Position numbers and translations under genes: made by a program. A stretch of DNA of 57,194 nt from an uncultured Bacteroidales bacterium (GTDB lineage Bacteria > Bacteroidota > Bacteroidia > Bacteroidales > P3): NCBI GenBank assembly GCA_900314925.1, contig OMXC01000017.1:1-57194 (forward strand), given 5' to 3'. The notes beneath the pieces are model-generated. The model did no database searches. It saw nothing but the letters and a program-made list of their open reading frames with translations, and was not told the DNA's origin. Positions 7,512-16,284 of this stretch are shown here, piece after piece. Positions within the stretch are counted from its first letter, which is position 1. Every line of letters begins with the position of its first letter.

Positions 7512-10421
7512 TTAGTCGGCGGTTCCGACGGCGCCATCCTCCGGACGGAGTTTGACGACGACGTAGTTGTTCAGGTTGATGTACTTGGCGGCGACGGCCT
7601 TGATGTCGGCGGTGGTGATGGACTTGACGAGGTTGTCATAGTCTTTCACGTGGTAGTCGCGGTCCTCGTTGTCCATGTAGCTGCCCTGGATCTGGCCGAG
7701 CCAGAAGCCGTTGTTCTGGACGCTCTTGGCGTGCTGGACGCACATCTGCTCCTGCACTTTGCCGAGGGTCTTCTCGTCGCAGCCTTTCTTCATGTACTGC
7801 TTCATGATGTTGATGCAGTCCTTCTCGATCTTCTTGGCCTTCTCGGGGTCGCAGCCGATGTAGAACTGCCAGCTCACGGAGGCGGGGCCTGCGTTGGGGA
7901 TGCTGTAGCTCACGCCGGCGCTGGGGCTGTAGGCGTCGCCGTTCTTCTCGCGGATGATCTCGAGGGTGGTCATGCCGAGGGCGTCGCCGAACTCCTGAAT
8001 GGCCAGGCGGGTCTTCACGTCGAGCTCCTCTGCGGGGACGTCAATCTGGCCGCTGATGAGGAGCATGCCCTGCTTCTCGATACCCTTGACGGCTTCGGCG
8101 TGCTGGATGCCTTTGGCGAACTTGGGGCTGCGGTCGAGGCAGTAGTTCTTGGTGACGGCCTGGATGGTGGGCAGGTGGTTCAGATATTTGGCGATGAGGC
8201 CGATGGCGGTGTCGCTGATGTTGCCGACGAAGAAGAAGGTCTGGTTGTTGGCAAAGGCGAAGCGCTCTTTGTAGATGTCATACATGCGGTCGAGGTCGAG
8301 GCTGCGCACCTTCTCCTCGCTGGGGATGACGACCTGGCGCTTGTCGTTGGGGTAGGCGGTCTTGTAGTAGGTCTCGATGAAGGCCACCTGCGGGTTCTCG
8401 CGGACGAACTTGATCTGCTGGATGGTGTTCTCTATGTTGCGCTCGTAGGCTTCCTGGTCCTTGCGGGGGGCGGTGTAATAGAGGTTGATGAGCTGCAGGG
8501 TGGTCTCCAGGTCCTTGGGCGAGCAGCTGCCGCTGAAGCCCTGGGTGGTGCCGCCGATGTAGGGGCTGATGCTGAGGTTCATGCCTTTGAGCTTCTTGCT
8601 GAGCTGGGTGGCGCTGAAGTTGGCGATACCGCCGGCATCGATGAAGCTGTCGGCGTTCTCGGCTTGGTAGCAGTCCTCGTCGCCGTAGAGCGACGTGCCG
8701 CCGAAGGAGTAGGAGCTGATCTGGATCTCGTCGGCCTTCAGCTCGGTCTTCTTCACGATGAAGCGGATGCCGTTGGGGCAGGTGTACTCGGTGTAGCCCA
8801 TGGTGCTGTTGCTGCCGGTCTTGATGGGGGTGACGTCGGCGACGGTCTCGTTGAAGAGGGGCTCGTCGTTGAAGTTGTCGACCCAAGGCTCAGTCTTGAT
8901 GTTCTTGAAGTTCTTGAGGATGTCGAGGGCCTCCTTCTCGGTGGGCACCTTGAAGCCGTCCTTCTCGGGAGCGGTCAGGTAGAACACAATGTTCTCGTCG
9001 GTAATCCAGCTGCTGACCAGGGCGTTGCACTCGGCGAGGGTGATCTCGGGGATGAACTCCTTGGCGTACTTCCATTCCTGGCGGATGCCGGGGCAGGGCT
9101 CGTTGTCGAGGTAGTGGTTGGTGTACTCGTCGGCGAGGCTGTTGGTCTGGGTCTTGTTCTCCTCCTTGGCCATCTTGGTGTAGGTGCTGAGGAGGTCCTC
9201 CTTCTGGCGGTCGAGCTCGGCCTGCAGGAAGCCGTGGTCGTCGATCTGCTTGATCACCTGGAGCAACATCTGGGCAGTCTCCTCGATGCGGTTCTCCTTG
9301 GGGGCGGCGCTGACCTCGAAGACGTCAATCTCGCGGCCGAGGAAGCCGCCGTGGCCGCCGCCGGCATACATCATGGGGGCGGTGGGCTTCTGGGTCAGCT
9401 CGCTGAAGCGCTCGTTGATCATCATGCCTATGAGGTTGCGCACCAGCATCTGGCGGTAGTCGCCGATGGTGCCGTTGTGGGCTTTCTTGTGCTTCCAGAA
9501 GATTTCAAGGGTGGTGTTGGTGGCCTCCTTGTCGGTGGCTATGGCCACGAGGGGCTCCACGTTGTTGGGGATCTCGTAGCTCAAGCGGGGCAGTTTCTCC
9601 TTGCCGAGGAACTGGTGGCTGCTGAACACGTCTTTCACCTTCTGCTCCATGGCCTTGTCGCCCTTCTTGCCGGCATACTCGAAGCCGTCGAGGTCGCCGA
9701 CGATGACGATGGCCTGCAGGTCGGGACGGTACCAGTCGTTGAAGAAGTCAACGATGCTCTGGCGCTCGAAGTGCATGATGACCTCCTCCTTGCCGATGGG
9801 CAGGCGGTCGGCATAGCGCGAACCTTTGAGCATGATGGGCCAGGTCTTCTTGCGGAGACGGTCGCCGTGGCCGACGCCACCGCGCCACTCCTCGTGGATG
9901 ACGCCGCGCTCGCTCTCAATCTCCTTCTGGTCGAAGAGGATGTTGCCGGCCCAGCCGTCGAGGATCTCGATACCCATCTTCACCATCTCGGGGTCGTTGG
10001 AGGGCATGTTGACGTAGTAGACGGTCTGGTCGAACGAGGTGTAGGCGTTGATGTCGCGGCCGAACTCCACACCATGCTCCTGCAGCTTCTGTATCATGGT
10101 GTTGTGGGGGTAGCCCTTGATGCCGTTGAAGGCCATGTGCTCGCAGAAGTGGGCCAGACCCTGCTGGTCGTCGCGCTCCATGATGGAACCGGCGTTGCTG
10201 ACCAGGCGGAACTGGATCATGTTCTCCGGCTTCTTGTTGTTGCGGATGTAGTAGGTAAAGCCGTTGTCCAGCTTACCGTAGCGGATCTTCTTGTCCAGGG
10301 GCACCTGGGCGGTCAGGTCGCTCTTCTTCTCCTTCTTCTCGCCGCTGCCGGGCAGCTGGGCGAAGGACATGCCGCCGAACAGGAACATCAGCAGCATTAC
10401 GAATAACGTTGTCTTTTTCAT
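7512..10421 (-). CDS. Exported M16-family zinc peptidase (two-module, about 970 aa)
   Basis: A pitrilysin/insulinase-type metallopeptidase. A Sec signal peptide (residues 1-21, ending SFAQ) directs export. The inverted zinc motif HFCEH is at 91-95 with the distal Glu in 'ESERGVIHEEW' (about 165-175). Several M16 modules follow; the C-terminal half lacks a second zinc motif, as usual for the inactive half. Such proteins degrade peptides in the periplasm or at the outer membrane. It follows the XRE regulator gene by 52 bp, and no clear promoter is visible between them. The end is marked by a strong terminator. Confidence 0.92.
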   Translation of the reverse strand: MKKTTLFVMLLMFLFGGMSFAQLPGSGEKKEKKSDLTAQVPLDKKIRYGKLDNGFTYYIRNNKKPENMIQFRLVSNAGSIMERDDQQGLAHFCEHMAFNGIKGYPHNTMIQKLQEHGVEFGRDINAYTSFDQTVYYVNMPSNDPEMVKMGIEILDGWAGNILFDQKEIESERGVIHEEWRGGVGHGDRLRKKTWPIMLKGSRYADRLPIGKEEVIMHFERQSIVDFFNDWYRPDLQAIVIVGDLDGFEYAGKKGDKAMEQKVKDVFSSHQFLGKEKLPRLSYEIPNNVEPLVAIATDKEATNTTLEIFWKHKKAHNGTIGDYRQMLVRNLIGMMINERFSELTQKPTAPMMYAGGGHGGFLGREIDVFEVSAAPKENRIEETAQMLLQVIKQIDDHGFLQAELDRQKEDLLSTYTKMAKEENKTQTNSLADEYTNHYLDNEPCPGIRQEWKYAKEFIPEITLAECNALVSSWITDENIVFYLTAPEKDGFKVPTEKEALDILKNFKNIKTEPWVDNFNDEPLFNETVADVTPIKTGSNSTMGYTEYTCPNGIRFIVKKTELKADEIQISSYSFGGTSLYGDEDCYQAENADSFIDAGGIANFSATQLSKKLKGMNLSISPYIGGTTQGFSGSCSPKDLETTLQLINLYYTAPRKDQEAYERNIENTIQQIKFVRENPQVAFIETYYKTAYPNDKRQVVIPSEEKVRSLDLDRMYDIYKERFAFANNQTFFFVGNISDTAIGLIAKYLNHLPTIQAVTKNYCLDRSPKFAKGIQHAEAVKGIEKQGMLLISGQIDVPAEELDVKTRLAIQEFGDALGMTTLEIIREKNGDAYSPSAGVSYSIPNAGPASVSWQFYIGCDPEKAKKIEKDCINIMKQYMKKGCDEKTLGKVQEQMCVQHAKSVQNNGFWLGQIQGSYMDNEDRDYHVKDYDNLVKSITTADIKAVAAKYINLNNYVVVKLRPEDGAVGTAD

Positions 10422-10473
10422 GTTTTGTGGTTTTAAATGTTGTTTGTTAATATTATTATTATGTTGTCTGTTG

Positions 10474-10692
10474 TCATTTCGTTTGCGTGTCGTCGGGGCG
10501 GAACTCCAGCAGGTCGGCAGGCTGGCAGTCGAGCACCTGGCACAGGCGTTCCAGTGTGCTGAAGCGCACGGCTTTGGCCTTGCCGGTCTTGAAGATGGAG
10601 AGGTTGGCCGGCGTGATGTCTATTCTCTCCGCCAGTTCGCCCAGCGATATCTTGCGCTTGGCCATCATCATATCGAGGTTAACTACAATCAT
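10474..10692 (-). CDS. XRE-family helix-turn-helix regulator (YozG-like, 72 aa)
   Basis: The whole protein is one Cro/CI-type HTH: KISLGELAERIDITPANLS, then FKTGKAKAVRFSTLERLCQVLDCQPADLL. Stand-alone regulators of this size are commonly paired with a DUF2975 membrane protein, as here. It starts just after the DUF2975 gene, with a spacer made of 7-bp repeats containing AGGAG about 10 bp before the ATG, a possible ribosome binding site. The target is probably its own operon, by analogy. Confidence 0.88.
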   Translation of the reverse strand: MIVVNLDMMMAKRKISLGELAERIDITPANLSIFKTGKAKAVRFSTLERLCQVLDCQPADLLEFRPDDTQTK

Positions 10693-10731
10693 TCCGTAAC
10701 TCCTAACTCTTAATTCCTAACTCCTAACTCA
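10693..10731 (-). repeat. 7-bp-period spacer between DUF2975 and XRE genes
   Basis: On the minus strand the tract begins inside the DUF2975 stop codon (TGAGTTAGGAG...) and runs in 7-bp units to the XRE start. It includes AGGAG. Confidence 0.85.
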
Positions 10732-11403
10732 AATCGTCAACTCCTGCTCCTCCTGCATCTGGCGGCCAATCTTGAATATCTCGGCCATGAACACTATCGT
10801 CAACCCGAACACTATGCGCGTGTGGTGTATCTGCACCGTCACCTGCGGCTCCCATGTGCTGTCGGCCAGCAGCTCGAGTGCCAGCGACTGCTCAAGGTAT
10901 GTGCTCACGTCCATGCCCAGCGACATGACTATCATCAGCACACCGGCCCATGCCAGCCACGCTATGTTCTTCTTGGGGAACACCTTGCCGCGGCGCACAT
11001 TAATATAGAACGATATCAGCGCCATCACAATGAGTATCGTCATGGCTATGCCCGCCAGCACGCAGAATACCTGCAGCCACATGCACCAGCGGGCCTTGCT
11101 CGAGTCCAGCTGCCTGCTGTCGTCGCTGGTGATGTTCACGTCGAAGGAGCGCACCGTGGCGGTCGCCTCTATCCCCTCGGGCAGGCCGTCCACATCATGG
11201 CTCTGGCGGTAGAGCCCGGGCGAGCTGTGCAGGTCGGTGATGATGACCCCGTAGTCTTTGTCGTGGCCGTCGGCCTGGACGGTCAAAAGTGGGTCGGCGG
11301 GGTTGATGATATTGAGAAAAAACAGCCCAATGCACAGCACCATCACACCGATGAATATGGCGTAAAGTGTTCTTATTCGCGTTATTGCAGCTTTCTTTGC
11401 CAT
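10729..11403 (-). CDS. DUF2975 family membrane protein
   Basis: The start is set at 11403 (MAKKAAITRIRTLYAIF) because the longer reading from 11430 would begin inside the -7 box. Four hydrophobic segments are visible (about residues 10-32, 108-135, 150-168 and 195-215). The large loop between TM1 and TM2 is probably periplasmic. DUF2975 proteins form a conserved pair with small XRE regulators and may sense an envelope signal; the molecular role is unknown. The gene has its own promoter at 11428-11457. Confidence 0.8.
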   Translation of the reverse strand: MAKKAAITRIRTLYAIFIGVMVLCIGLFFLNIINPADPLLTVQADGHDKDYGVIITDLHSSPGLYRQSHDVDGLPEGIEATATVRSFDVNITSDDSRQLDSSKARWCMWLQVFCVLAGIAMTILIVMALISFYINVRRGKVFPKKNIAWLAWAGVLMIVMSLGMDVSTYLEQSLALELLADSTWEPQVTVQIHHTRIVFGLTIVFMAEIFKIGRQMQEEQELTI

Positions 11404-11427
11404 GAGTTTGCTTACTTGTCTCGGCTG

Positions 11428-11457
11428 CAAAGATACAACTTTTTTCTTACATGCAAG
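11428..11457 (-). promoter_or_regulatory. Promoter of the DUF2975-XRE operon
   Basis: TATCTTTG on the minus strand (11428-11435) with TTG at 11455-11457, 19 bp away. It ends 24 nt before the chosen ATG and decides the start. Confidence 0.78.
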
Positions 11458-11533
11458 AAAAATTTTGCGAAAAACGAAAAAAAATTATCGTTTCTCAATA
11501 AATAATTAATGGTAAACAGAAAGCAGCGAGGCC

Positions 11534-12328
11534 TCAGCACTCGTACTTCTCGAGGGCTTGGCGCAGCTCCACGGGGCTGATGTCGTGGTGTATCTGGCCG
11601 CCGAGGGCGTAGCTGATGGCGCCGGTCTCTTCGCTGACGATGACGCTCAGCACGTCGAGCACTTCGGTGACGCCAATGGCGCTGCGGTGGCGCAGGCCGA
11701 GGTTGGGGTCTATGTCGAGGCGCGAGGTGACGGGCAGTATGCAGCGTGCCGCCAGGAGCTGGTTGCCGTGGGCGATGACCGCCCCGTCGTGCAGGGGCGA
11801 GTTCTTGAAGAACAGCGCTTCTATCAAGGCGCTGGACGCCAGGGCGTCGATGCGCTCGCCGGTGTTGATGAGCTCGTCCACGGAGTTCTGCCGTTTGAAG
11901 ACTATCAGGGCGCCGGTCTTGCTCTGTGCCATGTGCATGCAGGCGTTGACGTAGGCCTCGTATGACGAGGCGCTCTTGTTCTGCTGCTGGTGGCGCCAGA
12001 ACTGGAGGCGTTTCCACAAGCTCTCGTCGAGCTGCGTCTTGGTGCCGAGGAAGAGCAGGAACTTGCGTATTTCGGGCTGGAAGATGACCACGAGGGCGAT
12101 GAGACCCACGCTGGCCACGGCGCTCAGTATGGCACCCAGGAGCCTCATTCCCAGTGCGTCGGCCACGCGCCACACCAGCAGCAGGATGAGCAGGGCCCAG
12201 AAGATGATCATCACGTTGGTGCCGCGCGCCATGCGGTAGATGGTGTAGACGAGGGCGGCGACAATGGCTATGTCGAGGACGTCGATCAGACGCAGGGTGG
12301 GGAGTCCGAGGATTGCTAACGGGAACAT
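11534..12328 (-). CDS. cdaA: Membrane diadenylate cyclase CdaA
   Basis: Synthesises cyclic di-AMP from two ATP. Three N-terminal transmembrane helices (about residues 8-85) are followed by a DAC domain with the catalytic DGA (181-183 in SPLHDGAVI) and RHR (213-215 in LGLRHRSAIG). Length (264) and architecture match CdaA/DacA. It lies 43 bp after folP on the same strand, with a 7-bp-period repeat filling the gap; a folP-cdaA pair is, to my knowledge, common in Bacteroidetes. No CdaR partner is seen. Confidence 0.95.
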   Translation of the reverse strand: MFPLAILGLPTLRLIDVLDIAIVAALVYTIYRMARGTNVMIIFWALLILLLVWRVADALGMRLLGAILSAVASVGLIALVVIFQPEIRKFLLFLGTKTQLDESLWKRLQFWRHQQQNKSASSYEAYVNACMHMAQSKTGALIVFKRQNSVDELINTGERIDALASSALIEALFFKNSPLHDGAVIAHGNQLLAARCILPVTSRLDIDPNLGLRHRSAIGVTEVLDVLSVIVSEETGAISYALGGQIHHDISPVELRQALEKYEC

Positions 12329-12374
12329 TTTCAGTTATGAGTTTTGAGTTATGATTTATGGGTTTTAAGTTTTA
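12329..12374 (-). repeat. 7-bp-period spacer between folP and cdaA
   Basis: On the minus strand, heptamers of the AACTCAA/AACTCAT/AACTTAA type run from the folP stop codon to the cdaA start. Most units contain TAA. Confidence 0.85.
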
Positions 12375-13220
12375 TGTATTTCGGTAAAGCAGGCTGACTG
12401 TCTCCACGGCGGGCCTCACGTCGTGCACGCGCAGCGCTGTTGCGCCGCGGTCGAGGGCCAGCGCGTCGAGGGCCACGGTGCCGTTGAAGGCATCGTCGGC
12501 CGTGGTGCCGAGGGTGTTGTATATCATGCGTTTGCGGCTCAGCCCTATGTAGAGGGGCTCGCGGAAGAGCTCCGTCAGCTCGTCGAGGCGGTCGAGGAGC
12601 GCGAAGTTCTGCTCCGTGTCCTTGGCGAAGCCGAAGCCCGGGTCGAGCCACACGTCCTTCACCCCCATGCGGTAGAGCGCGTCGAGGCGCGAGGAGAAGA
12701 ACCTGACCACCTCGTCCACGGGGTCGCCGTCGGCCATGCGCTTGGCGCCGGCCAGGTGTTCCTTGCCGCCATGCATCAGTATGTAAGGCACTTGCAGCTC
12801 GGCCACGGTGGCGAACATCTGCGGGTCGACCTCGCCGCCCCCGATGTCGTTCACCATGTCGGCCCCTGCCTCGACGGCCTTGCGTGCCGGCAGGGCGTAG
12901 CAGGTGTCTACCGAGATCAGCGCCTCTGGCAGCGCGCCGCGCACCAGCCTCACCGCCTCGGCCAGCCGGGCGGCCTCCTCCTCGGGCGGCGGCAGCACGG
13001 CTCCCGGACGGCTCGACGCCGCGCCGATGTCTATCATGTCGGCGCCCTGTGCCACAATCTCTTGTGCGCGCTGCACGATGGCGTCGGCCGTACTGTAGCG
13101 TCCGCCGTCGTAGAACGAGTCGGGCGTCACGTTGAGTATGCCTGCCACCGCCGGGCGGCGGAACGCATGCAGGCGTCCGCGGCTGACGATGCTGAAGGGC
13201 AGTGTGCGAGGTGTTTTCAT
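12372..13220 (-). CDS. folP: Dihydropteroate synthase
   Basis: Condenses p-aminobenzoate with dihydropterin pyrophosphate in folate synthesis. Pterin-site motifs are GILNVTPDSFYDGG (about 27-40), ADMIDIGAASSRPG (about 60-73), VNDIGGG and DPGFGFAKD. Length is 282 residues, normal. It is probably the first gene of a folP-cdaA operon. No standard -7 box is seen in the 64 bp between its start and the palindromic element at 13285-13396. Sulfonamide sensitivity cannot be judged by eye. Confidence 0.95.
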   Translation of the reverse strand: MKTPRTLPFSIVSRGRLHAFRRPAVAGILNVTPDSFYDGGRYSTADAIVQRAQEIVAQGADMIDIGAASSRPGAVLPPPEEEAARLAEAVRLVRGALPEALISVDTCYALPARKAVEAGADMVNDIGGGEVDPQMFATVAELQVPYILMHGGKEHLAGAKRMADGDPVDEVVRFFSSRLDALYRMGVKDVWLDPGFGFAKDTEQNFALLDRLDELTELFREPLYIGLSRKRMIYNTLGTTADDAFNGTVALDALALDRGATALRVHDVRPAVETVSLLYRNT

Positions 13221-13284
13221 TGTCTTGGTTTAACGCCGCCGCCGCCGTTTTATTGTGTCGCCGTCGCATTATTTTCCCCCGCAC

Positions 13285-13396
13285 CCCCTACGGCCCCTCT
13301 ACGGAGTCCCTTCGGCACTTCTTCAGTAGTTCTTCAGTGCCGCACTGAAGAACTACTGAAGAACGGCCGTACCGGGTCCGTAGGGGGTCCGTAGGG
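13285..13396. repeat. 11-bp-unit palindromic element, copy 2
   Basis: Five left units begin at 13285, 13296, 13307, 13318 and 13329; a CC centre is at 13340-13341; five right units begin at 13342, 13353, 13364, 13375 and 13386. The inner units form a perfect 21-bp stem around a CCG loop (TTCTTCAGTAG-type against CTACTGAAGAA-type). Outer units pair as CCCCTACGG with CCGTAGGGG. It sits between the divergent folP and DUF1599 genes. The remaining 88 bp before the DUF1599 gene are AT-rich with no clear -7 box. Confidence 0.92.
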
Positions 13397-13484
13397 GAGC
13401 CATGTGCGTGGCGGTTGTCGCGGGGGCGAAATTTTTTTCTGTAAATATACAATAAAGTAAAATAATCGCCGTTTATGGTAGGTT

Positions 13485-14051
13485 ATGATTGTGAAAACGG
13501 ATAAAAACCACGATACGAGAAGCGAGCTTGAGCGCGAGGCGGCGGTGTGCCGCGAGCTCTTCAGCCGCAAGACGCGCGACTACGGCACGTCGTGGCGCAT
13601 ACTGCGCCTGCCGTCGCTGACGGACCAGATCTTCATCAAGGCCAACCGCATACGCAGCGTGCAGGAAAGCGGTGAGAACCATGTGGGCGACGACCTGCGC
13701 GGCGAGTTTGTGGCCATGGTCAACTACGCTGTGATGGCCCTCGTGCAGGAGCAGCTGCTGAAGGGCGACGAGCCCCTGGAGCTGCCGTATGAGCGTGCCA
13801 TGGAGCTATACGACAAGGAGTTGAAGGCTACGCTCGACCTGATGATGGCCAAGAACCACGACTATGGCGAGGCTTGGCGGCAGATGAGGGTGGAGTCTAT
13901 GGTGGACCTGATACTGATGAAGCTGATGCGCATCAAGCAGATAGAGGACAACGACGGCCGCACCGAGGTGAGCGAGGGCCCCGAGGGAGGCTACCGCGAC
14001 ATTGTCAACTATTCGCTTTTCTGCATGGTAAGAATGAATAATGAGGATTGA
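13485..14051 (+). CDS. DUF1599 domain protein with internal duplication
   Basis: A soluble protein of 188 residues. Two tandem copies of one module are obvious: residues about 24-88 and 116-181 share the pattern K-x2-DYG-x-[SA]-WR-x2-R-x2-S-x2-D-x-I-x2-K-x2-RI, then Gly and a late 'V-NY'. This is the DUF1599 family, which has been linked to nucleotide-modification proteins in domain databases; no activity can be stated. Acidic residues and the repeated DYG suggest an all-alpha, possibly metal-binding fold. It is followed at once by a BT_3928-like membrane protein, with stop and start one base apart. Confidence 0.82.
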   Translation: MIVKTDKNHDTRSELEREAAVCRELFSRKTRDYGTSWRILRLPSLTDQIFIKANRIRSVQESGENHVGDDLRGEFVAMVNYAVMALVQEQLLKGDEPLELPYERAMELYDKELKATLDLMMAKNHDYGEAWRQMRVESMVDLILMKLMRIKQIEDNDGRTEVSEGPEGGYRDIVNYSLFCMVRMNNED

Positions 14052-14052
14052 A

Positions 14053-15192
14053 ATGGAAATAAAAGACACAAAACTGAATTACACGCTTAACGTGGTATGC
14101 CGCTGGGCTGTGGGCCTGGTGTTCCTCTTCTCGTCGTTCGTCAAGGGCGTCGACCCGATGGGAACGACGTTCAAGATAGAGGAGTATATGACGGCCTGGA
14201 GCATCGGCAGTCTAACCTTCGAGTGGGCGCTGCCGCTGGCAGGCTTCCTGTCCGTGGCGCTGGTGTGCGCCGAGTTTGTCGTCGGTGTGCTGTTGATTTT
14301 CAACGCCTACCGCAGCTTCACGGCCTGGACGCTGGCGCTGATGATGCTCTTCTTCACGGTGACGACGCTGGTCGACGCGCTGACCAACAAGGTGACGGAC
14401 TGCGGCTGCTTCGGCGACGCCGTGAAGCTCACCAACTGGCAGACCTTCTGGAAGAACGTGGCGCTGGATGTGCCGACGGTGTGGATCGTGCTGACGCGCA
14501 ACCTGCGCCGCAAGCGCCGCTTCGAGCGCGACGGCGTGGTGTTCATCACCGCGGCGCTGCTGATGGTCATCTTCTGCATCTACAACATCAAGCACGAGCC
14601 TGTCATCGACTTCCGGCCGTGGAAGGTGGGCAACAAGATGATGGACACCGAGAGCACCGAGGGCGTGAAGAGCTATGTCACCTACCGCAACACGCGCACC
14701 GGCGAGAGCGAGGAGTTCGAGTCGGCGCAGCTCATGGAGCGCCTGGCCGACGAGGCCTGGGCCGCGGAGTGGGAGTGGGAGAGCAGCCGCGTGGTGGACC
14801 CGCGCGAGATTGCCGCGCCGGGCTTCTCGATGATGGACCTCAGCGGCGAGGACCGCGCCACCGACCTGCTGCCCGCCGAGGACGGCATGGTGATAGTGAC
14901 GGTGCACCACCTTGACAAGATGAGTCCGCGCGGCACCGAGGAGATACGCCGCGCCATGGCGCTGGCCGAGGAGAACGGCGTGAGCCTGGTGATGCTCACC
15001 TCGGCGCTGCCCGAGGATGTGCAGGCATGGCTTGTGGCCAATGACATCAGCGGACTGGACTACCTCTTCGCCGACGCCACGGCCATAGAGACCATGATGC
15101 GCGGCAACCCGGGCTTCATGTACGTCAAGGATGCCACGGTGATGGCCAAGGGCCGCAAGGCCGAGAGTGTGCTCGGCGTGCTGGGCGACTGA
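14053..15192 (+). CDS. BT_3928-like membrane protein (DoxX/MauE-type)
   Basis: Four N-terminal transmembrane helices (about residues 15-35, 50-85, 85-115 and 135-155) carry the MauE-like motif DCGCFGD at about 126-132; a further helix lies near 173-190. Residues about 205-380 are soluble, contain 'DGMVIVTVHHLDKMS', and resemble a thioredoxin-like fold without a CxxC. MauE and DoxX relatives work in disulfide or quinone-linked redox chemistry, so the CGC motif may be redox-active; this is inference. An in-frame ATG at 14041 overlapping the upstream gene is an alternative start. Confidence 0.75.
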   Translation: MEIKDTKLNYTLNVVCRWAVGLVFLFSSFVKGVDPMGTTFKIEEYMTAWSIGSLTFEWALPLAGFLSVALVCAEFVVGVLLIFNAYRSFTAWTLALMMLFFTVTTLVDALTNKVTDCGCFGDAVKLTNWQTFWKNVALDVPTVWIVLTRNLRRKRRFERDGVVFITAALLMVIFCIYNIKHEPVIDFRPWKVGNKMMDTESTEGVKSYVTYRNTRTGESEEFESAQLMERLADEAWAAEWEWESSRVVDPREIAAPGFSMMDLSGEDRATDLLPAEDGMVIVTVHHLDKMSPRGTEEIRRAMALAEENGVSLVMLTSALPEDVQAWLVANDISGLDYLFADATAIETMMRGNPGFMYVKDATVMAKGRKAESVLGVLGD

Positions 15193-15231
15193 CAGAACAG
15201 GTGATTGACAATCAAGATTTAAAAGACAGTT

Positions 15232-15777
15232 ATGATACAGAGAATTCAGAGTTTTTGGCTTGTGTTGGCGGCGTGCTGCATGGCGCTGTGCTTTTTGTTC
15301 CCCGTGGCGGAGTATCAGTATGCCATACCCACGATGGACCAGACGGTGACTGCCGAGCTTAACCTGGTGGCACGCGGCGAGGCCGATATGGACGTGGCGA
15401 TGATGCAGACCCCCGGCGCAACGATTGAGTACAGCCAGAAGATGTCGGGCTTCCGCACCTGGCCGCTGGTCGTCATGGCGCTGCTGACGGGTGTCATGGC
15501 CCTGGTGTGCGTGTTCATGTTCAAGAACCGCGTGATGCAGATGCGCACCGTGGCTGTGGCGTTCCTGCTCAACGTGGTGTATGTCTTCCTGGTCTTCTTC
15601 TGGGCCGTCGATGCCTACGGCAAGGCCGTGGAGCAGGCGATGATGGCCACGGACATGAGCGTCACGTGGTATGTGGGTGCCTACGCACCGATAGTGTCGA
15701 TAGTGTTCTTCGTGCTCGCCCATCGCGGCATCAAGAAGGACGAGGCCCTGGTGCGCGCGGCCGACAGGCTGAGGTAG
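15232..15777 (+). CDS. DUF4293 family membrane protein
   Basis: 181 residues beginning MIQRIQSFWLVLAACCMA. Four hydrophobic helices (about 6-25, 78-98, 102-125 and 143-163) are separated by one longer extracytoplasmic loop (about 26-75). The MIQRIQ start and the topology match DUF4293, a Bacteroidetes family of unknown function. It lies 39 bp after the BT_3928-like gene and 37 bp before tsaE, so the block probably forms one operon. Confidence 0.8.
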   Translation: MIQRIQSFWLVLAACCMALCFLFPVAEYQYAIPTMDQTVTAELNLVARGEADMDVAMMQTPGATIEYSQKMSGFRTWPLVVMALLTGVMALVCVFMFKNRVMQMRTVAVAFLLNVVYVFLVFFWAVDAYGKAVEQAMMATDMSVTWYVGAYAPIVSIVFFVLAHRGIKKDEALVRAADRLR

Positions 15778-15821
15778 TTGTGAGTTAGGAGTTAGGAGTT
15801 AGGAGTTAGGAGTTATGAGTT
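15778..15821 (+). repeat. GTTAGGA heptamer tract before tsaE
   Basis: Five or six units of GTTAGGA/GTTATGA run from the DUF4293 stop into the tsaE start. Repeated AGGAG occurs, one copy at 15801-15805 placed 9 nt before the ATG at 15815. Confidence 0.9.
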
Positions 15822-16240
15822 GTATGGTTGTTGAGATCAAGGGCATAGAGCAGTTGCCGGAGGTGGCACGGAAGTTGCTGGGTACATTCCCTGACGATCG
15901 GTTCTTCGCCTTCTTCGGCAAGATGGGGGTGGGAAAGACCACGCTCATCAAGGAGATATGCGCCGCGCTGGGGGTCAGGGAGAATGTCTGCAGCCCAACG
16001 TTCGCCATAGTGAACGAGTACTCGACGGAAGAGGGGGAGCCGGTATACCACTTCGACTTCTACCGCATGAAGTCGGTGGCCGAGGCCTACGACATAGGCT
16101 ACGAGGAGTACTTCTACAGCGGCTGCTACTGCTTCACGGAGTGGACCGAGAAGGTGGAGGAGCTGCTGCCGGAGCGGTATGTGAGGGTGGACATAGAGGA
16201 ACGGGACGGAAAGAGAATATTGACGGCGGCCATCCAGTAA
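15815..16240 (+). CDS. tsaE: tRNA threonylcarbamoyladenosine synthesis ATPase TsaE
   Basis: The P-loop ATPase of the t6A37 tRNA modification complex (with TsaB and TsaD). The Walker A motif GKMGVGKTT is at about 35-43; 'SPTFAIVNEY', 'HFDFYR' and 'FTEWTEK' follow as in the family. Length is 141 residues. The ATG at 15815 lies inside the upstream heptamer tract, which supplies an AGGAG at good spacing; ATG at 15824 is the alternative start. Confidence 0.95.
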   Translation: MSCMVVEIKGIEQLPEVARKLLGTFPDDRFFAFFGKMGVGKTTLIKEICAALGVRENVCSPTFAIVNEYSTEEGEPVYHFDFYRMKSVAEAYDIGYEEYFYSGCYCFTEWTEKVEELLPERYVRVDIEERDGKRILTAAIQ

Positions 16241-16284
16241 GAGTGTGAGCGGGATGGCGCCATGAAAAGGAACATAACAGAACA

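Noticed and set aside
7650..10406. 918-codon plus-strand frame opposite the M16 peptidase
   Set aside because: Repetitive Val/Leu/Ala/Asp composition is the mirror of the coding strand; the minus-strand gene has a signal peptide, HxxEH motif, and terminator.
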